From Cladocopium goreaui (taxonomy: Eukaryota; Sar; Dinophyceae; Suessiales; Symbiodiniaceae), in NCBI GenBank assembly GCA_947184155.2, contig CAMXCT020006643.1, positions 104,020 to 168,019 of the forward strand: 64,000 nt of DNA, given 5' to 3'. Shown piece after piece: positions 23,380-35,106 of this stretch. A model generated the notes under the pieces. That model did no database searches. It had not been told where the DNA came from and was given only the letters and a program-made list of their open reading frames with translations. The stretch's first letter is position 1; the number at the start of each line of letters is the position of its first letter. Made by a program: the position numbers and the translations under genes.

Positions 23380-24480
23380 GGACACATGCCAAATGATCTT
23401 TGGGCTCGTGAGAATGTGAAAGTCCGCAACTCGGAGTTTCCTCCATGAAACTTCCTTTGCTTAATTACGGTAGTATGCATCTCCAAGCGTCTTGGCCACA
23501 GGATCAAGGCCAGTTTCATGGGCGTCGACGGAAAAACATGACCTTCCGGGCGTTTGAAGAAGCGGGGCGCTCGTGCCATGCTATCCGGAGCTGAGAGCTG
23601 CAGTGACTGGGTACCTGAAATCCGAGCAATGCGTTGTCAATTGCGAATTCATGTCTCTATCTTGGGAGTTGACTACAACATGTCATAAGTCATATGTGTA
23701 TATATATATATAGGTGTGTCATGAGCACCCTGTTTATGTCCCATAAGATTTGCAAGGAGCCCGCCGGTGCATCAAAGGATGCTTTAGCCTACTTTGTTAA
23801 CCAACCTTGCAGCTTTCACACGCCAAGCAAGGAAAATTCGATATCATTCGATGCAGAGCCAGAATTACTCATTACTTAAGTTGCTTAACTGCTTTTTGCC
23901 CTTGATCCTTTGGATGTTTTGGCTGATGCCTGGGAGGCGTGTCCCCTGAAGTGCTCGAATGTTGCGACGACTTTCTTTGCGTTCCACAGGTGCCAAGTAA
24001 GGGAGCAACCCTTGGATGAAGGCAAATAGCAGGTCGGTGACAAGGGTTATCGAGGGTTGGTTCAAGAGGATTCAAAGGTAGCGTGGAACGTTTGTTAATA
24101 TGTGGCATGATGTAGCCAAAATCTGTTGAAACATTGTGAAACCATCTCCAAAAGACGCATCGATCAGCACTGCTGGGATCAGCAACACTTTTTCTTGGAG
24201 CGACGAGTTGTGACCGTAGTGGCCGGTGTCACAAGAAAGCATACGCGGCAGTGAAAAGACGAAATCATCGCAAATGATTTTTTTAATGAACGTTGGATTA
24301 CCACTATGTTAGTGCACATAGTGCACACAAAATGTTTGATTACAACAACCATGCTGTGGTTGCTATCGCACTAATATACTATATAAATTAAAGTCATTAT
24401 TCATTATTGATCACTATCATTTTTTATTTGCCGAGATCCATGTCACTTACGGTACAATAATCTCAACTACCCCCGTTCAC
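23380..24480. other. Non-coding spacer
   Basis: Nothing convincing is seen. A short TA run lies at 23698-23712. Frames of 60-80 codons at 23694-24108 overlap on both strands and look like chance. Confidence 0.4.
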
Positions 24481-24534
24481 TAGTTCATTGTCTTTTTATT
24501 CTCCCCATGAGATTCTTCCTGCTGAACATTGAAG

Positions 24535-24805
24535 GTGCGGGGCGCATCTCTGAATGTGGCACACGCTGCGGCCATTTGCATGTACGAGTGCTGGCCTTGG
24601 TAACCCTCCGGTCTCCGAGAGATATGGCTGGAATTGACCAATGGAAAATTCGAGGGCTTGCCTCCCCACCCAAAATGATGGGCTCTTGCGATGTGGCCTC
24701 CCTAGCTCCTAAGCTTGGGTTCATCTCTCAGGGCCCCAGTTGGTATCCTGGGGGTGCTGAAAATCTACCTCTTATGGGTCTGGTTTGTGTGGAATACCAT
24801 CTATA
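24535..24805. repeat. Upstream block shared by the three tandem units (unit 1 copy)
   Basis: Homologous blocks lie upstream of each paralogue: here, at 34229-35205 (split by a MITE), and at 61143-61460. Shared phrases include gcacacgctgcggccatttg and cttgcgatgtggc. Its place just 5' of exon 1 in every unit makes it a candidate promoter-containing or 5' transcribed region, but it may simply be part of the duplicated segment. Confidence 0.65.
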
Positions 24806-24957
24806 GACTATAATTGGAGCAGCCCCAGTTTTTGGGGTACAATTCTCAGTTTCAGTTTCCATTGGTCAGATATGGTCAAATGATGTCAGATCAAGTGAAA
24901 TCCCGAAGCCATTTGGGCAAACCCCATCCCAGCCCCCGAACTGTTGCAGCACCTGCC

Positions 24958-25140
24958 ATGGCGGTGGAAGACCAATGGCTGATTGCCGATGCTCAAAACG
25001 AGGTGCTCAGTACAGGAGGCTGGCGACGGGCATCCGGGCCCTTGGTGCTTGGACTTCTGGGGGGCAACCTGCTGTTCCTTGGAGTCTGGCAATGCAGGAT
25101 GATCTTGGAAGTTTGTAAATCATCAACGGAGCTATGGCTA
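24958..25140 (+). CDS. Copy 1 exon 1: N-terminal anchor
   Basis: ATG at 24958 gives MAVEDQ..., a polar segment, then a hydrophobic span (PLVLGLLGGNLLFLGVW) and QCRMILEVCKSS. The pattern suggests a signal-anchor. The three copies differ at several non-synonymous sites here (for example W/Q/R at residue 7), so the exon is less constrained than the module exons. The donor is not clear; the end is approximate. It lies in the same relative place in copies 2 and 3. Confidence 0.5.
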
Positions 25141-28100
25141 TCCTTATTGCCCTTTTTTTACAGGGAGCCAAGGGGCTACGAATTGAGTTTCCAAACCGTA
25201 TGATAGTCAATGTCAACCCCAGTTGAAGAAACATGGGAAAACAATGGCTGACCATCTAAATTATTCGGGGCTAGTGCCAACAAGTGATGATTTGTTCTTA
25301 TATAATGTGAAATATGATACAATGCGACCCCAAAAAATTGAAATCTGCCCATTTTCTATTTAAATTCTGGTGTCTTGATTGGCAACTGGACGATGTCCCC
25401 CATGGCAGCTGGTACGCTTAATATGAAGGCAAACGACTCAGGCTCAGTTCCAATTATTACAATTCATTGGTAGTAACCGCCAAAAAGAATCAAAACATAG
25501 ACTTTTCTATCTTTTGGGAGTTGCTACACATACTGTAACGTACCTCTAGAATCATGACATGTATGAGAAGACACTTGTTGCCATATGTTGCCATCTACCC
25601 CAACGGAATTGGTGTTGAAACAGCTTGTGTTGAAACAACTTTTAACCAACAGACCAGCATGCCGATGTATACAAAGTGTATTATTTTTTGGGGTTGTAGT
25701 GTTTGCATTCTTTTCAGTTGTGTGTGCGCAGTGGAGGGGGGACAAAGTCTTCCAATGTTAAGGTTTGCCAAATCTGCGTTTCTGTGGCAGGTTAAAATAA
25801 TGACATGCCCGTAAAAAAGACAAGTAAGGTACAATTATTAGCATGAATTCTAATCGTTAGATAGCAAAAAAACTTGGTGGGGATATATTGGCGGTTCCAC
25901 AAATGGGATATCCCGATAGCTGGATGATTTATAAATCCCAATCCAAAATTGAGATTTCTTCGCCACCCCGAGGCTTTTGTGCATGGTTCTTTGGCTGGCC
26001 ATTGCCCCAGGGGCTGGTTCACCGTCCGCGGATGGTCCAACGGATCGTGATCTCATGTTGCCCTTGCACTCCGAGTTCCGCCGGGAGCAACGGGAGCAAC
26101 GGCACCTCTTCGATGTGAACTTGTTCGATGAGCCAGATGAGCGGTATGAAGACTACCCCACTGACACTGTGACATTGTTACAACTGGGTGCTGAAAAGAT
26201 ATATAATTTTAATGTTAATCATTGATTCCCAAACTTTTTGCGACCCCAATTGCCGCCAATCCCAAAGCTCAACGCATGCTCAGCTCAAGGCTAGACAGAT
26301 TTCAAGCCTCTAAATCCCATGCTTGGAAAAATATCCCGGGTAAGTGTGTGAGACTGTGGAAGCTTGAAGTGGCCCTTCCTTCAAATTGTGAAATGACGTC
26401 CCATCATTGGCTCCCACTCTCGAGAAAAGTGTTGAATTCACCTGACATCAGCGACATAAGCCATCATTTTTCCGAGGAAAACAGCATCGTGAAGACCACT
26501 TGTGTGATCGATGCAGTGCAAGCGGCAACCTATTTGGGGAAGGCTGTGGTGAACATCTACCGCGCGGAGATTTGTCCTGATGATGAGCCTTTGGGCTGTA
26601 CGGCTCCTACGAACTGAATGCGGGTGATCTCATTTTGAACCTATTTGACTTACATAACTACATTTAATTATTGGACCTACCCGGAATAATAGGCCCTAAC
26701 TACTAGTGTATTATACAATGCTATGATTTGGGATATGTTCCTACTAAGCTTGGTACCCCCTTATTGATAATCGGAGTGGTATTTGGGTTTTTTGATCCCA
26801 GGTTGACAGGAGCAGTTGCCATGACTGGGAAACCAACGATGTGTTATATCATTCGTGTTCGATGCACGTATTTTTCCGCGGCTCACATTTGTCAATGCGC
26901 CGTGGGCAAAATATATACATGCTTCTTGTTTGGAGGGGTATATTTACACGTACCTTTACACATTAATGTATCATGTCAGGTTTAAATGCACACAGAGGAT
27001 CACAGAGGTGCTCAAGACATCTCAAATGGCCGATGAGAGTTTACAGGACATGTTGCAAGAAGCCCCATAGTTGCTCATAAATCCATGGTTTCCTCATGAA
27101 CCAACCCATCTTCCAGGCTCCCGTGGCTCATGCCATCACTTCCATTCTGTGGCTCACTGCCTTTCTAACCAGCGCCAGCTCCACCTGTGCAGCTACCATC
27201 TCCCAGGGCGGTTCATGTGCTGCAGCCATTCTGAGGGATTTGGCCACGGCAGGGTCCACGATCTACGGCTTTGATGAAGATTGCTATTTGACCAAGCCCA
27301 GGGAGACCAGCTGGAGACTGTGCGTTTCTTTAAAGGGTGGGGCGTACTTTCTTTAGCTTTTTTTTTACATAGATCTTGTTCCATCATGTTCTATCTCCAA
27401 CTCCAGCAAGATGTGGAATGGCTCCCCAAGTGCAACTAAGGCGTGTGTATCAGCGGTGGTACCAGCATTTGCTCCCAGAACCCGAGGAGCGGCGCCTGCG
27501 GAGCACCAGAGGCGCGCAGAACCTCACGGCCTACCGCGCCAAGTCTGCCGAGATTGCCGCGAAGCTCCGAAATCTGACGGCGCCCTCAGCCGGTGGCCGG
27601 GCCATGTTGTCCAACGTGCTGTTTGATGCCGAGAGCAAGGGACTTCCTCGCGATTTGGTGAGCAAACTGCAGAAGGTCAGAGCAGTGGATGCCAAACATA
27701 ACTACAACACCGAGCCTGGGTGGTGCTTTGAAAGATTTGAAAGATTATTTTGGCTGACTGTGTTGCTGGAGGTTGGCTTATCATTAATAGTCCTACCATA
27801 TCCTGCCATTACAGTATGAGGCTGCAACGCCATTTGCCATTCAAGTGGTTCAAAGGTGTGTGTAGTATCTAATGTATCTAGAAGTGATTAGAAGTGCGTC
27901 AAACCTTGTGATGTATGTACGTATGTAATGTGATGTGCTGTGATGTGATGTGATGTGCTGTGATGTGGTGTGGTGTGAATTGATGTGATGTGGTGTGATG
28001 TGGTGTGATGTGGTGTGATGTATGTATTTAACATGTACATACATGTCAGAGTTTGTTCTTATTTGAACGGGTTCTTTCATGTCATTTTCAAAACCACGGG

Positions 28101-31049
28101 CTTGGTGCAACCTTTCAATTTACAAAAAGCGGGCTCCTGAATGACTGAGGGAGTCCTGAATGGCTTGTTTGGTGGTAGATTTTCCGACGAAATTGGGTGA
28201 TAAATAGATTCTGAATCAGGCTATCAAATTGCCTGGATTTGCTTACATTTTTGTGCACACACACACTTTTTCACAAATTCCCACGTAGTATCTCGCTTGC
28301 ACCCCATTATATATGATGTAACTTGTTGCTGACCTGTTTATTCATGGAATAGATGCAGGTACCGTGGGCAGATCCTATGTTGATTATGTTGAGCCCCTAC
28401 CTATACGCGTACACTTTACATAGCAGTGCGTTGCATTGCCTAGCATGACTCAGATGATGATCCCCGGTATCATCCCTTTCTAATGTTAAATGCGCCCCAA
28501 ACCCTGGAGTAGTTATGGATCTATTTGTACGTATATTTGGTTCATGTTGGGGAGGTTTTTGGTATATGTGAAAAAATCAAAAAAACCGTGTTTCCAACTT
28601 CAAATCGCAATTGTTTCCACGAAACCTTCACTCTTCACAAAATCTTTTTTGGGGCATTAACCCACCACTAAAGACAAAATCTTTTCCACTAAATCACCAT
28701 GAAATTTGATAAAATCACAATTTTTCCTTACGAAATCCTACGAAATCCCTTTAAGATCCCACCACAGGAACGCAACTTTGCCCTGGCCAACTGTGTCTTT
28801 GACAGCGTGGCCGCCACCACGTGGATGATGCGTGCCTTGCTCTCAATCGAGGAGGCTTCGCGCAACTGTCCGGAGCCAAAGGCCTGTACCGTGGATGTCT
28901 TGTATGTACCTGGGCCATGGTGGGATGGTTGATAAATGTTTATTATGGTTAATGATGACTAGTGATTGTGGTTTAAGCGTGTTATATATAATATATATAT
29001 AGATAATAATAGTCATTAATAGTCATTAATAGTCACTTGTGGCTGAGAATGGTTCAGGATGGTTAGTGGTGATAATGTTGTACCTGGGCTGGTCATACCC
29101 TGTGAAAATGGTTGGTTATAGTGCTAGAAAGAAATAGGATTCACAAACCGTCAAGATATGGGTGGTTTGTTATTGCTCTACTAGCATTATTTATGTAAAC
29201 TATGCAGGAGTTTATAGACCAAACCATTCGATCGTTTGAAAGCAAGAACCCGAAAACAGCATTGGAGGAATCATCGCAGCAACACTTTCATCGGCAATGT
29301 GCATATATCATGTGTCTCAGACCAAAACAATGCATTGCAAGACTTGGAATCAAGTATGTCATTTTAAAAATTGGTGCCTAAATATATCCACGCAAGTTGG
29401 TATTACAGAGATATTGGCATGAAATATTGGTGATATATTTGAACCCGGCAGGCCCCTTTGTGATTTGCATTTATTTGAGTTTGTGTGATTTTGCGATGCT
29501 AATCGACTCTACTTAACGATAATCAACGCTATATAAGCACTACCTATCACTACCTTACGCTATTTGAAGCAATATATGCATTATTATGCATTGTTTGACA
29601 CTATTTGACGCGAACAAACACACATTGACTTCAAAAGTGTGGCGGTAAGCCCCCAGGAAAGTTCATGTAATCATCATGTAATGGGGATAGAATGGGTATC
29701 GAACTCATACAATGGGATTTTTCATAGGGATGTATACTGGGTGAGGCCCCAAGACGATAACTAATTGGGTCGACTTATAACTAGACCAACTTGGCCCTCA
29801 GCTTGCACCCTTGAGGTGAAAGTGGTGGTTTTTGATGGGAACATAATGGGCTTCAATGTGGTAAACCTAATTGTAGACCATCCCTAAAAGAGGTTCATTG
29901 TTGGGTATGCCCCTATTTGGGATGTTGTAACGGTAACATGACCTCCATGTTTGGTTAACGGGAAGGTTTACTGTTGGGCTTACGGTTTCCCACATTAATG
30001 GAGATAAAAGGATGAGATCATACTTGGGTGCAGTTAGATGACTTTAGGATATTTAACCCCTACTCTACTGTATAAGTTGGGACATGGGCCCCCTATAACT
30101 ATGGTTGCATGCCGCATGCCCACCCAGTAGTTTCTAAGTAATGGGGGGGGGTACGATAAATAATTATACTATATTATATTATATTATATTATCCAAAAAA
30201 TTCTGTACACACACATATATATAATATATTTATGAATATTATATTCACTCATGTTACTCATGCTAGCAATTTTGATGATGTTAATTAAATCACTTGGTGA
30301 CTTGTTACAATTCCTAAGATATACATGGCCGCTTCACTTTGATGACTTGCCTGGTTTGTTAATTCTGATTTTCCTTAACACATGGTTCAATTTTCCTGAT
30401 GGTAGAATGAACGCATACGTTCTGCAGCCAACACATTCTAGATTTCTCGGAAGCAAACCCAACCGCAAATATAAAGGAGAGCACCTGGGGCTTCCAAAAA
30501 GCATTCTTTCCTGCTCGCTTTACCCAAACGCTGGTTTCAAAAGAATGTGCAGATCTTGCAAGCGCGCTTGTGTGCGCAAAAGTGTGCTCGTTGTGCATAC
30601 TGAGCCCTTCGATTTACACTCATAAAAAATGCGTGTTTTCATGAAACCGCTCGTTTGGCTAAAAACGTTCGAATAAAGAAATGCATATGGAAAACCAGGG
30701 TTGAGCAGAAAAGTTGCTCAATTAAAGCTCCAGGTATATATATATATATATCGCTCTTGCTGTTGAAATCTTTCCTTTGTTTCCTTAATAACTCGCCTTG
30801 TGTACTCTGTCGGTTTCTCAGGTCCTTGGTTCCTTTTCCTATGCCGCGCAGACCTTATCCTTGGCCTTTGTGGATTGCCCTAAGCGTGGCAAGCGTGAGG
30901 CGCTCTGTGGCGCGGACATCGCCGATGTCGTTGGCTCCATGGCCATCTTCGTAGCCTCCACCTTGCAGGCTGCGGAGTTTTGTGACGCCACGTTCCGGGC
31001 CCCCACCGGCCCCATCCGGGGCGGCCTCCGGTCTGCGGCCGGTGCCTAG
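24958..31049 (+). CDS. Cysteine-module secreted/membrane protein gene, copy 1 (multi-exon)
   Basis: I do not recognise the family by name. Exons found: 24958-25140, 25953-26143, 26222-26339 (weak), 26477-26597, 27117-27323, 27407-27719, 28768-28901 and 30822-31049. The protein begins with a hydrophobic anchor, has a second hydrophobic segment (PRLLCMVLWLAIAPG) and then repeated modules in which two cysteines bracket a helix: C-x23-C, C-x21-C, C-x24-C and C-x24-C. This suggests an extracytoplasmic disulfide-linked helical protein. A basic, charged exon (27407-27719) sits between modules. Phase mismatch between exons 7 and 8 means at least one exon is missing from my model. Two further copies follow in tandem. 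Confidence 0.6.
25953..26143 (+). CDS. Copy 1 exon 2: hydrophobic segment plus acidic domain
   Basis: After acceptor aattgag the frame reads FFATPRLLCMVLWLAIAPGA and then a charged part (SEFRREQ, DVNLFDEPDE). It ends at a GTATGA donor conserved in all copies. The LLC.VLWL stretch looks like a signal peptide core. An ATG at 25983 could be an internal start, but copy 3 has CTG there, which argues against it. A later GT at 26169 exists only in copy 1. Confidence 0.6.
26222..26339 (+). CDS. Copy 1 exon 3 (tentative)
   Basis: The frame FATPIAANPKAQRMLSSRLD ends at a strong GTAAGT donor (26340). Differences from copy 2 are mostly non-synonymous (M/V, H/Y, G/S), so coding constraint is unproven. 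Confidence 0.35.
26477..26597 (+). CDS. Copy 1 exon 4: first cysteine module
   Basis: The frame includes VKTTCVIDAVQAATYLGKAV and ends in YRAEICPDDEPLG, giving a C-x23-C helical module. This stretch is identical in copy 2, while the flanking intron differs. The frame meets a stop 21 bases after the proposed GTACGG donor. Confidence 0.6.
27117..27323 (+). CDS. Copy 1 exon 5: second module
   Basis: After acceptor atcttccag the frame is APVAHAITSILWLTAFLTSA, then a cysteine-bounded helix (CAAAILRDLATAGSTIYGF to DEDC, C-x21-C). The only two differences from copy 2 are synonymous. The exon ends just after a third Cys. Confidence 0.65.
27407..27719 (+). CDS. Copy 1 exon 6: basic linker domain
   Basis: The exon is 313 nt, bounded by acceptor caactccag and donor GTGGTG; copy 2 has an exon of exactly the same length. 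The frame has VYQRWYQHLLPEPEERRLRS, then NLTAYRAKSAEIAAKLRNLT and LSNVLFDAESKGLPRDLVSK, with regular charge spacing typical of long helices. A second open frame (27411-27626) overlaps but is Arg/Pro-rich and less plausible. Confidence 0.65.
27905..28025. repeat. TGATG/TGGTG pentanucleotide microsatellite
   Basis: About 20 units of tgatg with tgctg and tggtg variants. It lies in the intron after exon 6; the same site in copy 2 (about 39755-39820) holds a shorter run. Confidence 0.9.
28768..28901 (+). CDS. Copy 1 exon 7: third module
   Basis: After acceptor ccaccacag the frame is ERNFALANCVFDSVAATTWM, then MRALLSIEEASRNC (C-x24-C), ending at a GTATGT donor. The 134-nt exon has four differences from copy 2 (56451-56584), at Ser, Ile, Ala and Cys codons, and all are synonymous. 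Confidence 0.8.
30822..31049 (+). CDS. Copy 1 terminal exon 8
   Basis: After acceptor gtttctcag the frame is VLGSFSYAAQTLSLAFVDC, then ALCGADIADVVGSMAIFVAS and a closing Cys (C-x24-C), with the stop TAG at 31047. Copy 2 has the same 228-nt exon with only A/S and F/Y changes. The C-ADI..VV....A pattern is the clearest instance of the module. Confidence 0.8.
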   Translation, partial: VLGSFSYAAQTLSLAFVDCPKRGKREALCGADIADVVGSMAIFVASTLQAAEFCDATFRAPTGPIRGGLRSAAGA

Positions 31050-32420
31050 ACACGAGGACGAGGCACTTTTACAGGCCGGCCAGGCAGGGGCCAAGCAATT
31101 GAGGCATGCATGTTGAATATGTTGAATTAGTTGGCCCCTGCCGATGGATGCTGGTGAATGTGAATGGCGACGAACATGTTGAGTGTTTTGAGAGCTCTTG
31201 AGAATGAATGCCTTTTTCTATGTGTGTATGTGTGTGGATTTAAGCAACATATTTTTTTGATTGTCATCTAAGTCTATGAGATTGCGAGCCAGTGTCGCAC
31301 GACCAGCAGAGGGGCAGAGGGGTGCGACTTGCGGCATTGCTCCGGCGGGGGAGGCTTAAGGCTTAAGTCTGTTCCACCATGGCAGCTTGAGTTTGATCCT
31401 GGTCGAAGTAAGTTGCTTATTTTTTTTTCGCTCGAAATGAAAGCCAGAGACTGCTAAAGACTTGCGGACGAGAATGTGTCCTGCCACGTAGGCAATGATC
31501 GATTTTAGCCGATTTTGGCTCTTAGTCGAAGTCGACGATGCACTGGAGGTGCCATTCCAGGCTGTGCCGTTTAAAATGGACCTCAAGAAATTGCACCCTT
31601 TTCCCTTTCTTAGCATTTCTCGTTGAAAGCCAGGCGAGTGCTTGCTATTTTGAGGCTCGGCACAAGCCACGGTGGACATGGCCGGTGTCGTGTGAAAATC
31701 TGCCAAAAGGTGAGATTTCTAATTCAGCCTTGATCCAGGGGGTGGTTCGTGTCCAATATTTGTCTTCGAGCATCACCCAAATATGATTGTTGGCAATGAT
31801 CCCCCAACTGGGACTTAGTGGGTTCAATGGGACATTTCCATCCCTGAACGCTGTGGAATTTGTAAACGGCGTACCGAACATGTGCGCCGCACCGTTGCAT
31901 CATCTGGCCAGACCGATGCGAGGACACTGGCTGTGTCACTCCAGGCTTGGCCTTAATTAGTGTCCCAAGTTGTGACCCGGGCACCCTTTTCTATTCCTTT
32001 CTTAGTATTTCTCGTTGAAAGCCAGGCGAGTTCTATTCCTTTCTTAGCATTTCTCGCTGAAAGCCAGGCGAGTGCTTGCTATTTTGAAGCTCTGCGCGAG
32101 CCAAAGTGGACATGGCTGGTGTAGTGTGAAAATCTGCCAAAGGTGAGGATTTGTAATTCAGCCTTGATCCAAGGGGTGGTTCGTGTCCAATATTTGTATT
32201 GGGATGAGCATCACCCAAGTATGATTATTGGCAATGATCCCCCAACTGGGACTTAGTGGGCTCAATGGGACGTTTCCATCTGTGGAATTTGTAAACGGCG
32301 TACCGAACATGTGCGCCGCACCGTTGCATCATCTGGCCAGACCGATGCGAGGACACTGGCTGTGTCACTCCAGGCTTGGCCTTAATTAGTGTCCCAAGTT
32401 GTGACCCGGGCCTCGGTCAA
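31050..32420. repeat. Downstream block with internal duplication, shared with 59360-60640
   Basis: Sequence after the stop codon is nearly identical in units 1 and 2. Within it, about 380 bp (31605-31989) is repeated at 32036-32412, with phrases such as gaaagccaggcgagtgcttg and gtaaacggcgtaccgaacat. Frames on the - strand reflect the duplication. A spliced-leader-like TAGCCGATTTTGGCTC occurs at 31506. Confidence 0.7.
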
Positions 32421-32524
32421 AATTATTTGACAGCCACAAAAAACGGTTGGTGGATGTTGGTGGCTTCAAATATTTCCCCACCTGCCAGACTGCCAGGTGA
32501 AGTCCCTAGGTTTGATATCATTTT

Positions 32525-32622
32525 GCTCCTCGGCTCCTCCCTCCTTCCTTCCTGCTTCCCTCCCTCTTTCCCTCCTTTCTTCCGTCCTTCCGTCCTTCCT
32601 CCCTCCCTCCTCCTTCTCCTCA
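32525..32622. repeat. Polypyrimidine CCTTC/CTCC tract
   Basis: Nearly pure C/T over about 95 bases, with the purine strand opposite. The overlapping frames are low-complexity artefacts. Confidence 0.9.
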
Positions 32623-33188
32623 TCGTGCTTCGTTTGACAAGCTCGCAATCTGCTTGCGGCTCACCAGATAATGGCGAGCTCGCAAAATTCCTGGCGCTGT
32701 GGACGGTTGCGAGCTTGAAGGCTCTCTGGGGCTTACCGGACACGAACATTACTGCTAGCTCTCTGGCTCTTGTGGGCCCGCCGGACCAGAACACTCTGCC
32801 AGCATGCGAGATCAAGTGACAGTTAAAATGGCAGACAAATGTCAGATAGAATGGCGGAATATATTCTGGATAAAGTGCCAGAATAAATTATAGATTGTTA
32901 AATACGTTGTAAGATGTTGTAAGATAGACCAAATGCATTCTTAGAAAATATGCCAGATAGAACCACCAAAAACATTCCCAACTTTGTGGGTGCCTTAATT
33001 TTGACCCATGTCCATGTCTCTGAGCTGGGCCGCGGCTCAACATAGTTCTTCATACAGCAGTTGCTGTGATGTTTGTAAGTTGTTTCATGCACTTCTCCAT
33101 TTTCCATTAATTTTTCATCAAAGAAATCATCTGAGCCACGTCCAAAACCCCCTGTTTCATTTCTAGTAAGAGGGTGGCAATACGGACC

Positions 33189-33303
33189 TCGCGTAAGCAA
33201 AACTCTGGTGTGCGTAAGCCCGCGTAAGCATCAGCGTAAGCTATTCCCGCGCGTAAGCTAAAACTGCTGGCGCGCAAGCAGCGCGTAAGCTGCCGCGCAA
33301 GCA
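33189..33303. repeat. Cluster of eight GCGTAAGC/GCGCAAGC octamers
   Basis: Six GCGTAAGC and two GCGCAAGC occur in about 115 bases at irregular spacing, unlike an ordinary tandem repeat. Confidence 0.8.
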
Positions 33304-34281
33304 TTCTCTTAGCGCCTTCGGAAGAACAATACCTTTTGGACACAGCTCATCTATGTCTATAGTGCCAACGTGTGCCAACCCTGGAATAAACCAGAATAAA
33401 GCCCTGGCGATGGGCTGTTTGATTTGGGGGAGTATCAGATACTCTTTGGGGGTATCCTCTTAATAATTAGTTTGTAAGCCCTGGTTTGCCAATGCGGGGT
33501 TGACATTATCCATGGTGAAATTTGCCAGGTTGATCTGCCACAGGGTAACTCAGAAAGTGTTGATGTGACGTCGAAGAAATATGTTGCTGGAGTCCTACGG
33601 GTTTTCAGCCAGGGTCACTGCAGAAATCTGCGATGTCTGGTCAAAGCCAAGGAATGCCGCACATTCCACCTTGACATCTCCGCTAAAAACAGAAGGCGAC
33701 TTTTGCTAATCCTCTAACCCCTCAAGTTTCAAGGTTATCAAGACATGAAGGCATTTTTATGACATATGACTTCATACGACATATCCATATTCAAATGACT
33801 TGGGTGAAGTACTGCACGTCACTTGACAATGGGGAGCACAAGACTGCCATTTCTGAAGTGAGTTTACAATGTGTTTGAACATGTGTTTAACATGGTATGA
33901 TAGTCTCGTATATGCATCAAAAATGAGTAAGTTTAAAGACTAATTCTATCTAATTCTTATATATGTATATGCACAGGTTATTTAGTCATATATGATTTGT
34001 TTTTCGCATGAACGGTGCGCACAGTGAGTTTATTTCAATATCATGATTCATTGCCTAATTGTTGCTTGGATACCTGATGTCATTGTAAGTATGCCTGTGA
34101 TGATATAAGTTTGATACTGTTTGAGCCTTTGAATGAAGCTTAGCGGTGATTTTCCTTCATGATTTGCACGTGCTTGCAAAAATGCGCCCTGTGTCCATAA
34201 ACACTTTGCAACCAACCTTTGCATCCTCCCCACCCACAATGATGGGTTCTTGCGATGTGGCGTCCCTAGCTCCTAAGATTA

Positions 34282-35106
34282 ATCCCTTCCTCCTAATACT
34301 AAACGCCGCCCCCCCCTATTACTAAACACGGCAGGTAGTTTTTAGTATTAGGGTGGTATTTATTATTAGGGAACCCTATTAATAAAATTAAACCCTTAAT
34401 AATAAAAACTATTTTTTCCGATTTCAAAATCGATTAAATTTCTTTATATAATGCGATTAAAATATTGTCAAAAATTGGTTTTCGAAGCTTCCCCCTAATA
34501 TTAAATTAAAACCCTCAATAAAAAAAGCTATTTTTTCCGATCTCAAAATCAATGAAATTTCTTTGGCAAAATTTTAATTCCAATGAAAATTTTGCCAAAA
34601 ATTGGATTTCGAAGCTTCCGCCTAATATTAAATTAAAACCCTCAAAAATACAAGCTACTTTTTCCGATCTCAAAATCAATGAAATTTCTTTATATAACGC
34701 GATTAAAATATTGCCAAAAATTGGATTTCGAAGTTTCCCCCTAATATTAAATTAAAACCCTCAATAATAAAAGCTATTTTTTCCGATCTCAAAATCAATG
34801 AAATTTCTTTATATAACGCGATTAAAATATTGCCAAAAATCGGATTTCGAAGCTTCCCCCTAATACTAAAATTATCAACTTTTATAAAAATAAATAAAAA
34901 GATCGGACGGACCCAAATAATAAACACCCCGGGGTGAACTAGTTTTTAGCATTAGGGGGGGAACCCACAAATGGTAGGTTGACTTTTAAATTGTTTTCTA
35001 AAGGGATCAATTAAAAATCAAATTGGCCAATCTGAAATTTTCTGAAATTGGAGATGGACGCCTGTTTTTAGTATTTGGGGGACGTTGAGTATTAGGAGGA
35101 AGGGAT
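34282..35106. mobile_element. 825-bp MITE with TA target duplication, Tc1/mariner-like
   Basis: The ends are inverted repeats (ATCCCTTCCTCCTAATACT and its complement, one mismatch over about 24 bases). Each is flanked by TA. The homologous block in unit 1 (about 24711-24728) reads straight through, giving an empty site of exactly the expected length. Inside are four roughly 120-bp direct subrepeats (34430-34860) with phrases such as tttcgaagcttccccctaat. There is no transposase, so it is non-autonomous. Confidence 0.85.

Noticed and set aside
29208-29356. Conserved 150-bp piece with AG before and GTATGT after, in copies 1 and 2 (29208 and about 56909)
   Set aside because: Considered as the missing exon between exons 7 and 8. 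The splice-compatible frame has a stop in each copy, and differences are not biased to synonymous sites. Left as unproven.
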